Shown: positions 43,339-53,900, counted from the first letter of the stretch. The stretch: DNA of 64,000 nucleotides from Myxococcales bacterium (GCA_025359105.1 JANYHK010000094.1:1-64000), one strand, 5' to 3'. Translations and numbers: made by a program. The notes: generated by a model from the letters alone, not told the origin.

Positions 43339-44889
43339 CTATCCCGCCGAGAGCGGCGCCGAGAAGGTAGTGAGGACCGGGAGCGTGCGATCGGTGTTCC
43401 AGTAGCCGCTCAGCCCCAAGAAGAATACATGGCGGTACAAGTTGGGCTGCACCTGGGCGCCCTCGAACGCGACGAAACGGTAGTTGTACCCGAAGAGGAC
43501 GCCGAGCCAGCGGTTCACCGCGTAGCGCCCCTCGAGGCTCGCGACGACGTAGCTGATGCGCGACAGCGCCTCGGTCGTCCGGAAGGCGGATCGATTCGCG
43601 GTGCCGCTCACCAGCACGGCCAGGTTCCGAAGCCCGACGGTATGCGGGAACGGGTAGCCCGACAGGCTCGACGAGGTCTGGGCCGAAGGCCCGAAGCCGA
43701 GGCGCGGGCTCGCCGAGCCGTACGAGTACGACGCGTTGACGTTGAAGAGCCAGTACTGCTTGGTCAAGAGCAGCTCGGTGACGGCGACCGGGCTGCCGAT
43801 GGGGCGGGTGTCGGGATCGAGCGGCGGCGCCGTCGCGACCGCGAAGCCCACGTTGCTGAGCCAGCGCAGGCTGTCGCTGAACGAGTGCGTGAGGCCGACC
43901 GTGGCCTCCCCCACGTGCGTCGTCGCGACGCCGAGGTACTGGGCCGGCTGTTTGGTGAAGTCGAGCAGGAAATAATTCCGGCTCTGCTCGTAGCGCAGCT
44001 TGAAGCTGACGATGTCGGAGTCCGTCAGATCGTAGGTGATCTGGCCGTCGGTCGCCGGCTGGATGAAGTCGAGGCCGCGGTGGAAGATGTTCTGCGTCCC
44101 CGTCTGGACCGCCGAGTCGTGGAGGGTCGTGCCGATGGCCACGTCGACTCCGTGCAGGTAGCGCCAGCGCGATGCGATCTCGTGGGTGAGCTGCGTGCGC
44201 GCGTTCGTGAGGGTGAAGGTGCGCTGGAGCGACGACGGTTCGACGAGGAAGAGCGGCCCGTCGGAGAGGCGCGACGAGTTCAACGTCGCGACCGTGGTGA
44301 TGAAGCGGTTCACCAGGACGTCGCGCTTGCCGAGGGTGAACTGGCCCGTGTACGAGCCGACGATCGCGCCGTCGTCGGGCTGGCTGAACTTCTCGAGCGG
44401 CGTGTAGTGCTGCGCCCGGAGCTGCAGGCGGAACTCGTGCGGGTCGAACGGGCTCGTCCACGCCCGCATCGTGAGCTCGGCGTCGACGCCGGTGAACGGC
44501 GATGGGTGCCGGGTGACCGGGCCATCGATCACGTTCTGCGTCTGGACGACGTTGGTGTTGTACCCCTCGATGAGCGCGACCTGCGCGCCGTAGTCGACGC
44601 CGCCGGGCCTGAAGACCGTCCCGTCCTGCTCCGCGAGCCGGGACTGGTTGCGAAGGGCGGGGCTCGACTGGAACGCCGGATCGTAGGCCAGCCGATCCTT
44701 CTGGACACCGGGCGCCCCGGTGGCGAGCGGATCGAACTGGTCGTCACGCGTCGTACGCGTGTCGTTGGGGTCCTTGAGGCGCGTGTCCCCTTCGCCGCGC
44801 GTCGTCCGGGTGTCGGCGCTCTCGCGGACCTGGGCCGCCGTCGGAGCCGTCGGCGTGGTCGGCGGCGCTTGGATCTGCGCGAAGAGCAT
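43339..44889 (-). CDS. Beta-barrel outer-membrane protein of EPS operon (candidate export porin)
   Basis: Protein of 516 aa as called. After a charged, Thr-rich N-terminus (residues 1-85) it is dominated by amphipathic beta strands with aromatic girdles, for example FRLQLRAQHYTPLEKF, DVLVNRFITTVATLN, YWLFNVNASYSYGSASPRLGFG and WLGVLFGYNYRFVAFEG. This suggests a barrel of 16-20 strands. No normal signal peptide follows the first ATG (MLFAQIQAPP). An in-frame upstream CTG gives a slightly longer hydrophobic lead, so the true start may be non-canonical. It sits between a GT4 and a kinase gene in the EPS operon. By analogy with myxobacterial Wzp porins it may pair with the short OPX protein. Confidence 0.7.
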   Translation of the reverse strand: MLFAQIQAPPTTPTAPTAAQVRESADTRTTRGEGDTRLKDPNDTRTTRDDQFDPLATGAPGVQKDRLAYDPAFQSSPALRNQSRLAEQDGTVFRPGGVDYGAQVALIEGYNTNVVQTQNVIDGPVTRHPSPFTGVDAELTMRAWTSPFDPHEFRLQLRAQHYTPLEKFSQPDDGAIVGSYTGQFTLGKRDVLVNRFITTVATLNSSRLSDGPLFLVEPSSLQRTFTLTNARTQLTHEIASRWRYLHGVDVAIGTTLHDSAVQTGTQNIFHRGLDFIQPATDGQITYDLTDSDIVSFKLRYEQSRNYFLLDFTKQPAQYLGVATTHVGEATVGLTHSFSDSLRWLSNVGFAVATAPPLDPDTRPIGSPVAVTELLLTKQYWLFNVNASYSYGSASPRLGFGPSAQTSSSLSGYPFPHTVGLRNLAVLVSGTANRSAFRTTEALSRISYVVASLEGRYAVNRWLGVLFGYNYRFVAFEGAQVQPNLYRHVFFLGLSGYWNTDRTLPVLTTFSAPLSAG

Positions 44890-44916
44890 GGGGCCCAGAA
44901 AGGTGGCCCGACACTA

Positions 44917-45996
44917 TCAGAAAAGCCCTTCGTAGAGCCGCTCGTAATCGTCGGCCATTCGGGCCAGCGAGAAGCGGCTCTGCGCGTGGATTCGCGCGGC
45001 GGCGCCGAGGCGGGCGCGCAGGGTGGCATCGCTGGCGAGCGCGGCGAGCTCGGCGCGCAGGGCCTCGGCGTCGCCGTGGTCGACCAGGCGCCCTACTTCG
45101 GCGGGCACGATGCCGGGCAAACCGCCGACGCGCGTAGCCACGACGGGCAGCCCGCACGCCATCGCCTCGGGGACCACGAGCGGGAGCCCCTCGGTGCGTG
45201 AGCTCAGGCAGAAGACGTCGAACGCGCTCATCACACGCGGAACGTCGCCGCGGAGACCGGTCAGCGTCACGAAGGGGGCCGCGTCCTTGGGGATCGCGGC
45301 CTCGATGTCGCCGCGGGTCGGACCGTCGCCCACGATCACGAGCCGGAGCTTCGCGGAGAGGAGCGGCGCGGCGGCGTGCACGAGGAGCGGGTAGTCCTTT
45401 TCGGAGACGAGCCGCCCGACGGTGCCGATCACGACGGCGTCCGCTGGGATGCCCAGCGCGGCGCGCACGCTCTGCCCGGCGTCCGCGTCGCGCGCGAACT
45501 GGGCCAGCGGAATGCCGTTGGGTACGACGTGGAGCTTGGACGCGGCGGGCCGTTCGTCGCGGCGCGCCGTCACCGCGGTCTCTTCGCTCACCGGCACGAA
45601 CGCGGTGACGGTCCGGGTCGCCGCGCGCGCCAGCCACAGCGCGCCTTTCGGGTACGTGTTGCTCCCGTGCTTGGTATGCACCACGCGCCCTACGGCGGCG
45701 ACGCGCGCCGCCGGCGCGGCGTAGATGAGCGGCGCGGCGTTGTGCGTATGCACCACGTCCGGCGCGAGCCCGATGAACGCGCGCGCCAGCTTCGCCCACG
45801 TGGCCGGCTTCGCTCCTCCCTGGTGCGGGACGTCGAACGTCGGGATGCCGGTGAATTGCGGCCGCAGCGCGCCGCCGGGCGTGAGCGACAGGACGCGCAC
45901 GTCGTGCCCGCGCAGAGCGAGCTCGCGCGAGAGGCTCAAGATCAGCCGCTCTTGGCCGCCGACGTCCAGGGACAGGACAACGTGCACGATCCGCAT
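44917..45996 (-). CDS. Family 4 glycosyltransferase
   Basis: Protein of 359 aa, GT-B fold. The N-domain has MRIVHVVLSLDVGGQERLILSLS and PDVVHTHNAAPLIYA. The C-domain has VVPNGIPLAQF, IGTVGRLVSEKDYPLLVHA, LVIVGDGPTRGDIE and the donor-binding segment SSRTEGLPLVVPEAMACGLPVVATRVGGLPGIV, including the catalytic ExxxxxxxE glutamates. This is a retaining transferase using a nucleotide sugar, acting on a lipid-linked acceptor at the cytoplasmic membrane. It heads the five-gene minus-strand EPS operon and is divergent from the second GT4 with only 31 bp between starts. Confidence 0.93.
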   Translation of the reverse strand: MRIVHVVLSLDVGGQERLILSLSRELALRGHDVRVLSLTPGGALRPQFTGIPTFDVPHQGGAKPATWAKLARAFIGLAPDVVHTHNAAPLIYAAPAARVAAVGRVVHTKHGSNTYPKGALWLARAATRTVTAFVPVSEETAVTARRDERPAASKLHVVPNGIPLAQFARDADAGQSVRAALGIPADAVVIGTVGRLVSEKDYPLLVHAAAPLLSAKLRLVIVGDGPTRGDIEAAIPKDAAPFVTLTGLRGDVPRVMSAFDVFCLSSRTEGLPLVVPEAMACGLPVVATRVGGLPGIVPAEVGRLVDHGDAEALRAELAALASDATLRARLGAAARIHAQSRFSLARMADDYERLYEGLF

Positions 45997-46027
45997 GAGG
46001 CGATGACGATATCATCCGAGGTCACCG

Positions 46028-47194
46028 ATGAAGGTCCTCGCGATCACCCAGATCTGGCCCAACAGCCTGGAGCCCCTCCGCGGCCCCTACAACGTGCAGC
46101 AATTCGTGGAGCTCCAGAAGCACGTCGACGTCGAGGTGCTCGCCGCCGTCGCGTACGTGCCGGGCGCGAGTCTCGTCGGCAAGCCCCCGCGCCCCGCGCT
46201 CCTCGCCAAGCTGCCGGCAGAGGAGACGATCAGCGGCATCAAGACGACGTACCTGCGCCAGCTCTACCTCCCGCGGCTCGGCGTTCCGATCGCCGTGCCG
46301 CTCTACCTCGCCTCGTTCCTCCTGCACCGCCGCCTCATCGCGCGCGCGGACGTGCTCCTGGCGACCTGGGCGTACCCCGACGGCTGCGCCACGATCCTCG
46401 CGGCCCATGCGTTGGGCAAGCCGTGCGTCGTGAAGGTGCATGGCTCGGACATCAACCTCGTCGCGAAGATGCCGAGCGCGCGGGCCGTGCTACGGACGGT
46501 GCTGCCGCGCGTGGGGGCCATGGTGAGCGTGTCGCGCCCGCTGGCGGGCGAGATCGAGGCGCTGGGCGTCCCGCGCGCGAAGATCCACGTCGTGCAGAAT
46601 GGCGTCGATACGCGCACGTTCGCGATCCGCGACAAGGCCGAGGCTCGCCGTGCGTTGGGGCTGCCGGCGGACAAGAAGATCGTCCTCTCGGTCGGGCGCC
46701 TGGAGCCGCAGAAGGGAACGGTCGACCTGCTCGACGCATGGGCGCGCGTGCGCGAGGCGCGGAGCGACGTGGTCCTCGCGCTCATCGGCGACGGCATGTC
46801 GCGGCCGCAAGTCGACGCGCGAAAGGCGGAGTGGGGAGACGGCCTCGTTGCCCCCGGGTCGCGTCCGTTCGCCGAGATCGCGCGCTGGATGAACGCGTGC
46901 GATCTCTTCACGCTCCCCAGCTGGGCCGAAGGGACGCCGAACGCGGTCCTCGAGGCGCTCGCATCGGGCCGCCCGGCGGTAGGGTCCGACGTCGGCGGCA
47001 TCCCCGACGTCCTCTCCGATCCGCGCAGCGGCCTCGTCGTGCCTGCGCGCGATCCGGCTGCGCTCGCACGAGGCCTCATCGACGCCCTGGGCCGCGATTG
47101 GCCAGCGGAGTCGGTCCGCGCGTGCGGGCCGGGCTCGTGGGCCGACAGCGCGGCGCACCTGCTCGACGTGATCCGGGGTGTCCTCCCGCGGTAG
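46028..47194 (+). CDS. Family 4 glycosyltransferase
   Basis: Protein of 388 aa, GT-B fold. Features include MKVLAITQIWPNSLEPLRGPY (N-domain), LLATWAYPDGCA, VKVHGSDINLVAK, HVVQNGVDTRTF, VLSVGRLEPQKGTVDLLDAW, LIGDGMSRPQV and the donor segment PSWAEGTPNAVLEALASGRPAVGSDVGGIPDV. The catalytic glutamates and HGSD motif match GT4 enzymes that use UDP- or GDP-sugars. GAGG lies 6 nt before the ATG. It is divergent from the neighbouring GT4 and only distantly similar to it, so the two probably transfer different sugars in repeat-unit assembly. Confidence 0.93.
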   Translation: MKVLAITQIWPNSLEPLRGPYNVQQFVELQKHVDVEVLAAVAYVPGASLVGKPPRPALLAKLPAEETISGIKTTYLRQLYLPRLGVPIAVPLYLASFLLHRRLIARADVLLATWAYPDGCATILAAHALGKPCVVKVHGSDINLVAKMPSARAVLRTVLPRVGAMVSVSRPLAGEIEALGVPRAKIHVVQNGVDTRTFAIRDKAEARRALGLPADKKIVLSVGRLEPQKGTVDLLDAWARVREARSDVVLALIGDGMSRPQVDARKAEWGDGLVAPGSRPFAEIARWMNACDLFTLPSWAEGTPNAVLEALASGRPAVGSDVGGIPDVLSDPRSGLVVPARDPAALARGLIDALGRDWPAESVRACGPGSWADSAAHLLDVIRGVLPR

Positions 47195-47318
47195 GGCCTA
47201 TCCTCCTATCGGTCACCCTTCTCGCCGTAAACGTGCACGTGCCCGTACCCGTGCCCGGCGTCGCCGCCGCTCCGGGAGGGAAGGAAGAGTGGTCCCTCCA
47301 CGTACCACCGCGCGACCG

Positions 47319-48446
47319 ATGAACCCGGGGCTGAAGCTCTCTACCCTCACGCTTGGCCTGCTCGCGCTGGCAGCGTGCCGCGTCGACGCTGGCTTCGACG
47401 ATCTCGTCTCGGCCGTCCCCCCGCCGACGGGAACGCTGGGCCGGTGGATGAAGAGCAACGATGCGCGCTGCGTGGCCGCCGCGGGGCACGCGACTCCGTC
47501 GGCCTCGGCGAGCAACCCTTCGTCGCCGGGGCACGTCGTCTACCGTCTGCCCGACGGCCACGTTTACCGCATCGAAGCTCGTCCCGGCGCGCCCCCCGAG
47601 GACCTCACTCGCGAGCTCGACCGCATCGGTCCCGGTCTCGATGGTTTCGTCAACGTCTCAGCCGACGGCCAGTGGCTGCTCGTCCAGACGACGCGCTTCG
47701 GCTGCGGCGTGGACATGTGCACAGCGGTCGTCGACCGGGCCGCCTGCTCGGCGCAGGTGATGGTCAGCGGCACCGACGCGGTGCACCCGGAGGCGGCCAG
47801 CGCGATCGGCGCGCGCGGCGAGATCGTCGTGTTTCCTGCTGGCGGAGCCCATCATCCGGTGGACCTCTTCGCCGTCAAGCGAACGACGGACGGGTGGAGC
47901 GCCCCCGTCAACCTGACGGCCCTCTCGCCGGGTCGCTACAACAAGCAACCCTCCCTCTCGATGGACGGCAAGCGCGTGCTGTTCGATTGCGGCAGCGATC
48001 CGGGCGCCGGTCTCGGGACCTCCGTTTGTGAGGTGGGGACCGACGGAAAGAACCTCCGGGTCGTCGTTGGCGCCATCGCCGACACAGGCCTCAAAGGCGC
48101 GAATCATCACGCTTCTTACGCTCCCGACGGCTCGATCGTCTTCGAGGGAACGTGGAACGGCGGGGCCGAACAAATTTGGCATGTCCAGGAAGGGAAGGTC
48201 CCGCATCTGGTGAACGTAGACGTGGATCCCGGGGACGAGACGCGCCCCCGGTACTCCGACGACAACTCCCCCTGCGTCCTGCCCGACGGGCGAATTGTCT
48301 CGCTCTGGCTTGGTCGAAGGGAAAGCGACAAGGTTCAGAAAGACAGCGGACACGAGCTCAAGCTCATGAACGCCGACGGCTCCGGCAGCGAAATGCTGCT
48401 CACGGGCGTCGACGTCGTCGACATCGGCATCGGCTGCGGACAGTGA
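47319..48446 (+). CDS. PD40/WD40-like beta-propeller lipoprotein, tandem paralogue A
   Basis: Protein of 375 aa from ATG 47319. Lipoprotein signal ends LLALAAC. The body is built of TolB/PD40-like strands: SADGQWLLVQTTRFGCG, SLSMDGKRVLFDCG, YAPDGSIVFEGTWNG and VLPDGRIVSLWLGR. A cysteine pair in GCGVDMC and another near the C-terminal GIGCG suggest disulfides. It shares about the full length with the next gene, including DDLV after the signal, HVVYRLPDGHV and VDVVDIGIGCG, so the two arose by tandem duplication. Predicted periplasmic or surface lipoprotein of unknown role. Confidence 0.85.
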   Translation: MNPGLKLSTLTLGLLALAACRVDAGFDDLVSAVPPPTGTLGRWMKSNDARCVAAAGHATPSASASNPSSPGHVVYRLPDGHVYRIEARPGAPPEDLTRELDRIGPGLDGFVNVSADGQWLLVQTTRFGCGVDMCTAVVDRAACSAQVMVSGTDAVHPEAASAIGARGEIVVFPAGGAHHPVDLFAVKRTTDGWSAPVNLTALSPGRYNKQPSLSMDGKRVLFDCGSDPGAGLGTSVCEVGTDGKNLRVVVGAIADTGLKGANHHASYAPDGSIVFEGTWNGGAEQIWHVQEGKVPHLVNVDVDPGDETRPRYSDDNSPCVLPDGRIVSLWLGRRESDKVQKDSGHELKLMNADGSGSEMLLTGVDVVDIGIGCGQ

Positions 48447-48465
48447 CTCGTACCGGCTCCGCCCT

Positions 48466-48545
48466 GCGAGGGAGCGGAGGAGGGTTTTGGGCTTCGGGCA
48501 ATGGTGTCTGGGCTCAAACCGACAAATCCTCCTCCGCTCCCTCGC
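48466..48545. repeat. 22-bp inverted repeat between paralogous lipoprotein genes
   Basis: Left arm 48466-48487 (GCGAGGGAGCGGAGGAGG plus GTTT) and right arm 48524-48545 pair as a 22-bp stem with one mismatch around a 36-nt loop. It lies between the two lipoprotein genes. It could be a strong transcription terminator for the first gene or the ends of a small non-coding element. Confidence 0.8.
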
Positions 48546-48595
48546 GGCGCGCGAGCGCTTTGCGAGTCGCCCGCGTCATGCTTTGATCGGGAAGC

Positions 48596-49675
48596 GTGCG
48601 AGGCTTACGAGTCGCTCTGTCCATTGCGCTCCTGACAGCGTGCCGCGGCGACGCGGGGCTCAATGACCTCGTGGGCGAGGTGCCGACCAAGCGCGCGGCG
48701 CTCGGCGGCGTTCATCGCATCTCGCTGGACGGCTGCGGTGCGCCCGCCGCTGCCGGGCGCGGTCACGTCGTCTACCGGCTCCCCGATGGGCACGTGCGTC
48801 GCCTGTCGGCGGACGGCAAGACGGCGCCCGAAGACGTCTCGGCGCTCCTCGATCGGATCGGCCTCGGCGCCGACGGCTTCATCAACACGTCGGCCGATGG
48901 CGAGTGGCTGCTCGTGCAGACGTCGCGCTTCGGGTGCGGCCAGGAGATGTGCCTCACCGTCGTGGGTCGCACCGTCTGCCAGGCCGAGGTCATCATCTCG
49001 GAAGCGGCGACGCTCCCGGCCGAGGGGTACTCGGCGATCGGCGCCGGCGGAAACCTCGCCATCTACCCGGCGCAAGGCGGACCGCACAAGATCGATCTTT
49101 TCGCCGTGTCGCGAAAGACCGCGGGCGACGCGTGGGGCAAGCCGGTGCTCCTCACCGCGGGCTCGCGGCACGCGTACCACAACCAGCCCGCCCTCTCCGC
49201 CGACGGGCGCACAGTGCTGATGGACTGCGGCGAGGAGCCCGCCGCTGCCGCCGGGACCGACATCTGCGAGGCCAAGACGGACGGCACCGGCGTCGCGGTG
49301 GTCGTTCCCCAGGCCGGCCCGGCCGGCGCGACGAAGACGGCGAACCACCACGCCGCCTACGCGCCCGACGGCACGATCGTGTTCGAGGGGACGTGGAACC
49401 GCGGCGGCGAGCAGGTGTGGCGCGCGCCTCGCGGCGGCGCGCCGGCGCTCGTCAATGGCGAGATCGTCGACGTCAACCCGACCGTCTGGCGCTTCAGCGA
49501 CGACAACTCCCCGTGCGTGCTGCCCGACGGCCGCGTCGCCTCGCTGTGGCTCGGGCGCGCCGGCGGCAAGAAGGGCGGTCACGAGCTCAAGGTGATGAAT
49601 CCGGACGGGACGGGGGCGGCGATGCTGGCTGTGGAAGTGGACGTGGTCGACGTAGGGATCGGATGCGGGAAGTGA
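48596..49675 (+). CDS. PD40/WD40-like beta-propeller lipoprotein, tandem paralogue B
   Basis: Protein of 359 aa, GTG start with GGGAAG a few bases upstream. Lipoprotein signal MRGLRVALSIALLTAC. Propeller-type strands correspond one by one with paralogue A: SADGEWLLVQTSRFGCG, ALSADGRTVLMDCG, YAPDGTIVFEGTWN and VLPDGRVASLWLGR, ending VDVVDVGIGCGK. The conserved Cys pattern (GCGQEMC, CEAKTDG, GIGCG) suggests a shared disulfide-stabilised fold. Its last 89 bp overlap the 3' end of the convergent GT-C gene. Function unknown. Confidence 0.85.
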   Translation: MRGLRVALSIALLTACRGDAGLNDLVGEVPTKRAALGGVHRISLDGCGAPAAAGRGHVVYRLPDGHVRRLSADGKTAPEDVSALLDRIGLGADGFINTSADGEWLLVQTSRFGCGQEMCLTVVGRTVCQAEVIISEAATLPAEGYSAIGAGGNLAIYPAQGGPHKIDLFAVSRKTAGDAWGKPVLLTAGSRHAYHNQPALSADGRTVLMDCGEEPAAAAGTDICEAKTDGTGVAVVVPQAGPAGATKTANHHAAYAPDGTIVFEGTWNRGGEQVWRAPRGGAPALVNGEIVDVNPTVWRFSDDNSPCVLPDGRVASLWLGRAGGKKGGHELKVMNPDGTGAAMLAVEVDVVDVGIGCGK

Positions 49676-50939
49676 CGCCGTCCCAGCTCCCCACGTAGCC
49701 CCGCGCCGCGAGGAGGACGAGAAATCCGTCGAACGGCGCGCGGTACCGCGCCTCGCCGACCGCGAGGAACGCCGACGCACAGATGCCCGCGATCGGCGCG
49801 AGCACCAGGAGATCGGCGCCGAGGCCAGGCCGGCCTCTCCGCCACGGCCACGCGATCATCACGAGGGCGAGGCCCGCGGGCAGGAGCAAGATCGGCTGGT
49901 ATCCGCGCTGCGTGTAGAGCGTCCACCGCTCGAGCATGGCGTCCTTGCCGCTCGGCCACGGCATCGAGATGAACAGATCGAAGACATGCTCGAAGCCCAG
50001 CGCGAGCGACTCCTTGGGGTGCTCTTTCGTCCACCGCCACGCCTCGGCGACGACCTCCTTGTTGTCCCAGGGCCCCGCCATGATCTCCACCACGCCGGTG
50101 CGGTGCCGCTCGATGGCCGTCGAGTAGCCGAACTCGTAGTAGAAGCCGCGCTTCTTGTCCTCGAACTTGGCGAGGAACACGTCGCCGTGGTGGCCGAGGA
50201 GGATGCCGCGCGACGCTTCGTTCGCGACCAGGCAAAAGCGCCCTTCGTTCAGGCGCGTCGCGCGCACGGCGAGCGGCGCCAGCACGAGCGCGAGCCCCAC
50301 GCCGGCGGCAGCCAGCGTTCGCCACGCGCGCAGCCCGCCCCAGCGCATGCGCCCGACGAGCACGAGCACGACGAGCAGCGCGCTCATCAACGCGGCCGAC
50401 TTGAACGCGACGGCGATCCCAAGCGAGAGACCCGCCGCGAACGCGATCGCGACGACGACGCGCGGCCGGCTGGTCCGCCGGAGGCTCCGCGCGACGAGGG
50501 CGAAGGCGAGGAGCAGGAAGAAGGTGAACGGGTTCTCCGAGAGGACGAAGCCCGAGTACTCGAACAGTGGCAAATACAGGCTCGCGAACGTCATCGCGAG
50601 CAGCGCGACACGCCGCTCGTAGAGCTCGCGCCCGATGGCGAAGACGAGGAGCGGGATCGCGAGCGCCATCCCGAGTTGCACGTACGTCGCGAACCGCATC
50701 GTGGCGTCTACCTTCGACAGGTAACCGAAGAAGAACGGCGCGCCGGGCGGGTACAGCGTGTCCTCGATGCCCGGGTGATGGTTCGGATCGACGACGTAGC
50801 GGGCGAAGCGCCAGTACAGCTCCATGTCGCTGTACAGGTGGCTCATCATCGGGTGCCAGAACAGCGCGTAGAGCACGCGCACCACGCTGCCTGCAAGGAG
50901 GGCCACGGCGGCGACGAGGGTGAGGGGGCGCGGGCGCAT
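49587..50939 (-). CDS. GT-C-type membrane glycosyltransferase (ArnT/PMT-like)
   Basis: Protein of 450 aa with about ten membrane segments. The first periplasmic loop carries SDMELYWRFARYVVDPNHHPG followed by LYPPGAPFFFGYL, placing the catalytic-type Asp/Glu as in ArnT/PMT-like GT-C enzymes. Later loops include NEASRGILLGHHGDVF and FEDKKRGFYYEFGYS. It should transfer a sugar from a polyprenyl-phosphate donor in the periplasm. It starts 17 bp after the giant kinase stop on the same strand and is probably co-transcribed with it and rlmE. The C-terminus overlaps the convergent lipoprotein gene by 89 bp. Confidence 0.85.
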   Translation of the reverse strand: MRPRPLTLVAAVALLAGSVVRVLYALFWHPMMSHLYSDMELYWRFARYVVDPNHHPGIEDTLYPPGAPFFFGYLSKVDATMRFATYVQLGMALAIPLLVFAIGRELYERRVALLAMTFASLYLPLFEYSGFVLSENPFTFFLLLAFALVARSLRRTSRPRVVVAIAFAAGLSLGIAVAFKSAALMSALLVVLVLVGRMRWGGLRAWRTLAAAGVGLALVLAPLAVRATRLNEGRFCLVANEASRGILLGHHGDVFLAKFEDKKRGFYYEFGYSTAIERHRTGVVEIMAGPWDNKEVVAEAWRWTKEHPKESLALGFEHVFDLFISMPWPSGKDAMLERWTLYTQRGYQPILLLPAGLALVMIAWPWRRGRPGLGADLLVLAPIAGICASAFLAVGEARYRAPFDGFLVLLAARGYVGSWDGVTSRIRSLRRPRPLPQPASPPPSRPDSSP

Positions 50940-50956
50940 CGCGAACGGAGGGAGGG

Positions 50957-53900
50957 CTAGCCCTTCAGGATGGCGGCGAGGCTCTCGGGCACGAGGCCGT
51001 AGCGGTCGGCAGCGGCGATGAGGCCGGCGTTGGGCGCGAGCTCGGTGAGGAAACCACGCGCGTAGTTTGTGCCGGCGAGGCCCTGGATGCGCGTGACGAG
51101 GCGCGGGATGCCCCGCTCGATGGCGTGCTTCGCGGCGGCGGCGTCCCCGAGGGCGACGCACGCGTCGTGGAGGGCGAGGAACACCGGCGCCTCGTTGAGG
51201 AGGCTGGCGCCGCGCTCGTCGAGCATGCGCGTCGCCTCGAGCGCGAGCTCGTGCGCGCGCACCGGCTGGCCGCACCGTCGCTCGGCCTCGCTCCAGAAGC
51301 CGAGGGCGACGGGGACGACGTCGAGCATCTTCGTCGCCCGATACCCCTCGGCGGCGGTGCGGAGGAGGGTGCGCGCGTGCTCGGGGTTGCCGCCCGCGTC
51401 GCCGCGCAGGATCTCGACCCCGCGGTAGAAGAGGACGCCCAGCGTCGCGCGATCGTGCGGCACCCAGCTCCCGCTGAGGGCGTTGTCGGCGATCTGGCGG
51501 GGCTCGGCGAGGAGCGCGTCGAGGGCGGCGTCGGCGCCGAACGCGGCGGTCCAGCCGAGGAGGTTCATCTGTCCGTGGCGCACGGTGCCTGGTGAGCCGA
51601 CGGCCTGGGCGAGCGCGATGCCGCTGTTCAGCGCCTCGCGCGCCTCGACCTTGGCGCCGAGGGTCGTGAGCGCGAACCCCACGTTGATGGTCAAGGTCGC
51701 CTCGCGGGTCTTGAGGCCCGCCTCGCTCGCCGCCCTGGCCGCGCTCCGACGCGCCTCGAGCGCCGCGCCGACGTCCCCGCGTGTCTGCCGCACGACCGCG
51801 AGCGTCTGCCAGGCGTCCACCGCGGCGCCGGCGATGCCCTGGCGCTGCGCCATGGCCAGGAGCTCGTCGGCGACCTGCGCGGCGCGATCGAGCTCGCCCG
51901 CGAAGGCGTACCTCGCGGCGAGCGCAGCGGCGCACCGGGCCTCCTCGTCGACGAGTCCGGCGGCGCGCGCGTCCTTGACGATCTGCTCGAGCCTCGCGCT
52001 CGTCTCGCTGTCTCCGCCGCGCGCATCCTCGTAGCGAACGCGCGCCCCGCGGGCGCGGACGCTGCTGGCATCGTCGTAGACGGCGTCCTCCATCGCGCGG
52101 ACGGCGGTGTCGCGCTCTCCGGCGCGCCCGTCGAGGCGGTTCCATGCTTCGTCGAGGATGAGGGCGCGGGCGAACTGCGTGGGCTTGTCGTCGGCGAACG
52201 CGAGCGCCCGCTCCGCAAAATTGACGGCTTGCGCGAGCGCGTTGGCAGAGAGCGCACGCCGCGCGGCCTTCTCGAGGTACCCGGCCGCTTCCTCCCCGCG
52301 GCCGCCGAGCTCGAGGTGACGCGCGACGGTGGCGTCGTCTTCGCCCACCTTCGCGAGCCACTTGCCGGCGCGCGCGTGGCACTCCTTCAGCATGTCCTCG
52401 CCGAGCGAGGCGTACGCGACCTCGCGCATCAGCGCGTGCTTGAACGCCCACTCGCGTGTGTCGAGGAAGCGTGATTGCGCCTGCTCGACGAGCACCTCGG
52501 CGCCGGAGAGCGCGCGGAGCATGTCGTTCGAGCCGGAGACGCCCAGCGCGGAGAGGCCGCCGTCCCAGCCGACGAGCCCGAAGACGCTGAGCTTCGTCGC
52601 CGCTTCGCGCGCGGAGTCGTCGAGGGCGTCGAGGTGCACCTGGATGGCGGCCTCGATCGTCGCCGCGGCTGTCGCGTCCTGCCCTTTGGCGGCGAGCCGC
52701 GCGAGCTCCTCGGCGAAGAGCGGTGAGCCCGCGGCCTGCTGGGCGATCGTGTCGGTGAGCGCGTCGCCCGCCTCGCCCGTCGCGTGCTCGCCGAGCATCG
52801 CCTTGGCGATCGTGCGAACGGTCTTTCTCGACAGCGGGCGCAGCTCGATCTTCACGTGATCGCGGCCCGAGAACCGGGTCGGCTCGTCGCGCCAGAACGT
52901 CGGCCGCGCCGTGAGGAGCACCCACACCGCGCGACCGCCGGCGCGCCCGAGGAGGTGGTCGACCCACGCGAGGCTCTCCGCGTCTGCCCACTGCGCGTCC
53001 TCGAGGGCGAGGACGAGCGGCGCGGTCTCGGCGGCCGAGAGGGCCACGTCGGTCAGCGCGACCCAGAGCGCGTCGCGGGAGCCGCGCAGCGCGTCGAGAT
53101 CGGGGAGCGGTTCGTTCGCGAGGAGGCGCGCGACGAGCTCCCGCGGATCGGCCTGCGTCGACGGGCCCCGCTTGATGAGGGCGTTGGCCGCCTCGAGCGC
53201 CGCCTCCAGCGTGACGCCCTTGGCGACGCCGGAGAGGCCGCGCATCACGTCGGCGACGACGCCGAGCGCGTGGCTCTTGGAGAACGACTCGCAGCGCACC
53301 AGCACGATGCGCGGCGACGCGGCGTGGGACGAGATGCGCGAGAGGGCCTCGCGGCGCAGGCGGGTCTTGCCGATGCCGGGCGCCCCGGTCACCGTCGCGA
53401 TCAGCGGGTTCAGGTCCTCCTGACATCGCTCGTAGCTCGACAGGAGCTGCCCCAGCTCGGCCTCGCGTCCGACGAAAGGCGCTCCGGCGATCTGCTCGCG
53501 TTTGGCTGGCAACTCCGCGAGCACGAGCGAGGCGCCATCGTCGCGCGCCGCGAGCTCGTAACGACCGCGCGCCAGCTCGCCCGTCGTCGTGTCGACCAGG
53601 ACCTGCCCGCGCTGCGCGTCACGCGCGAGCGCCGCCGCGCGATCGACGACCTCGCCCTGCGGCCGCGTCCGGTCGATGCGCGTACGCCCCGTCGCGACCC
53701 CGACCTGCGCCGTCGTCCGCGCGAGGCGCAGCCCCAGCTCGATCGCGCGGGCCGCTTCGTCCCCCATCGCCTTGCGCACCCCGAGGTGCGCGACGATCGC
53801 GTCGCCGCCGAGCTCGGTCGCGTCGGCGCCGCGCGCGCGCAGGTTGGCGAGGAGCCGCCCGCGCACCGGGCCCTTGGGCACCGACGTCGCCAGGATCGAG

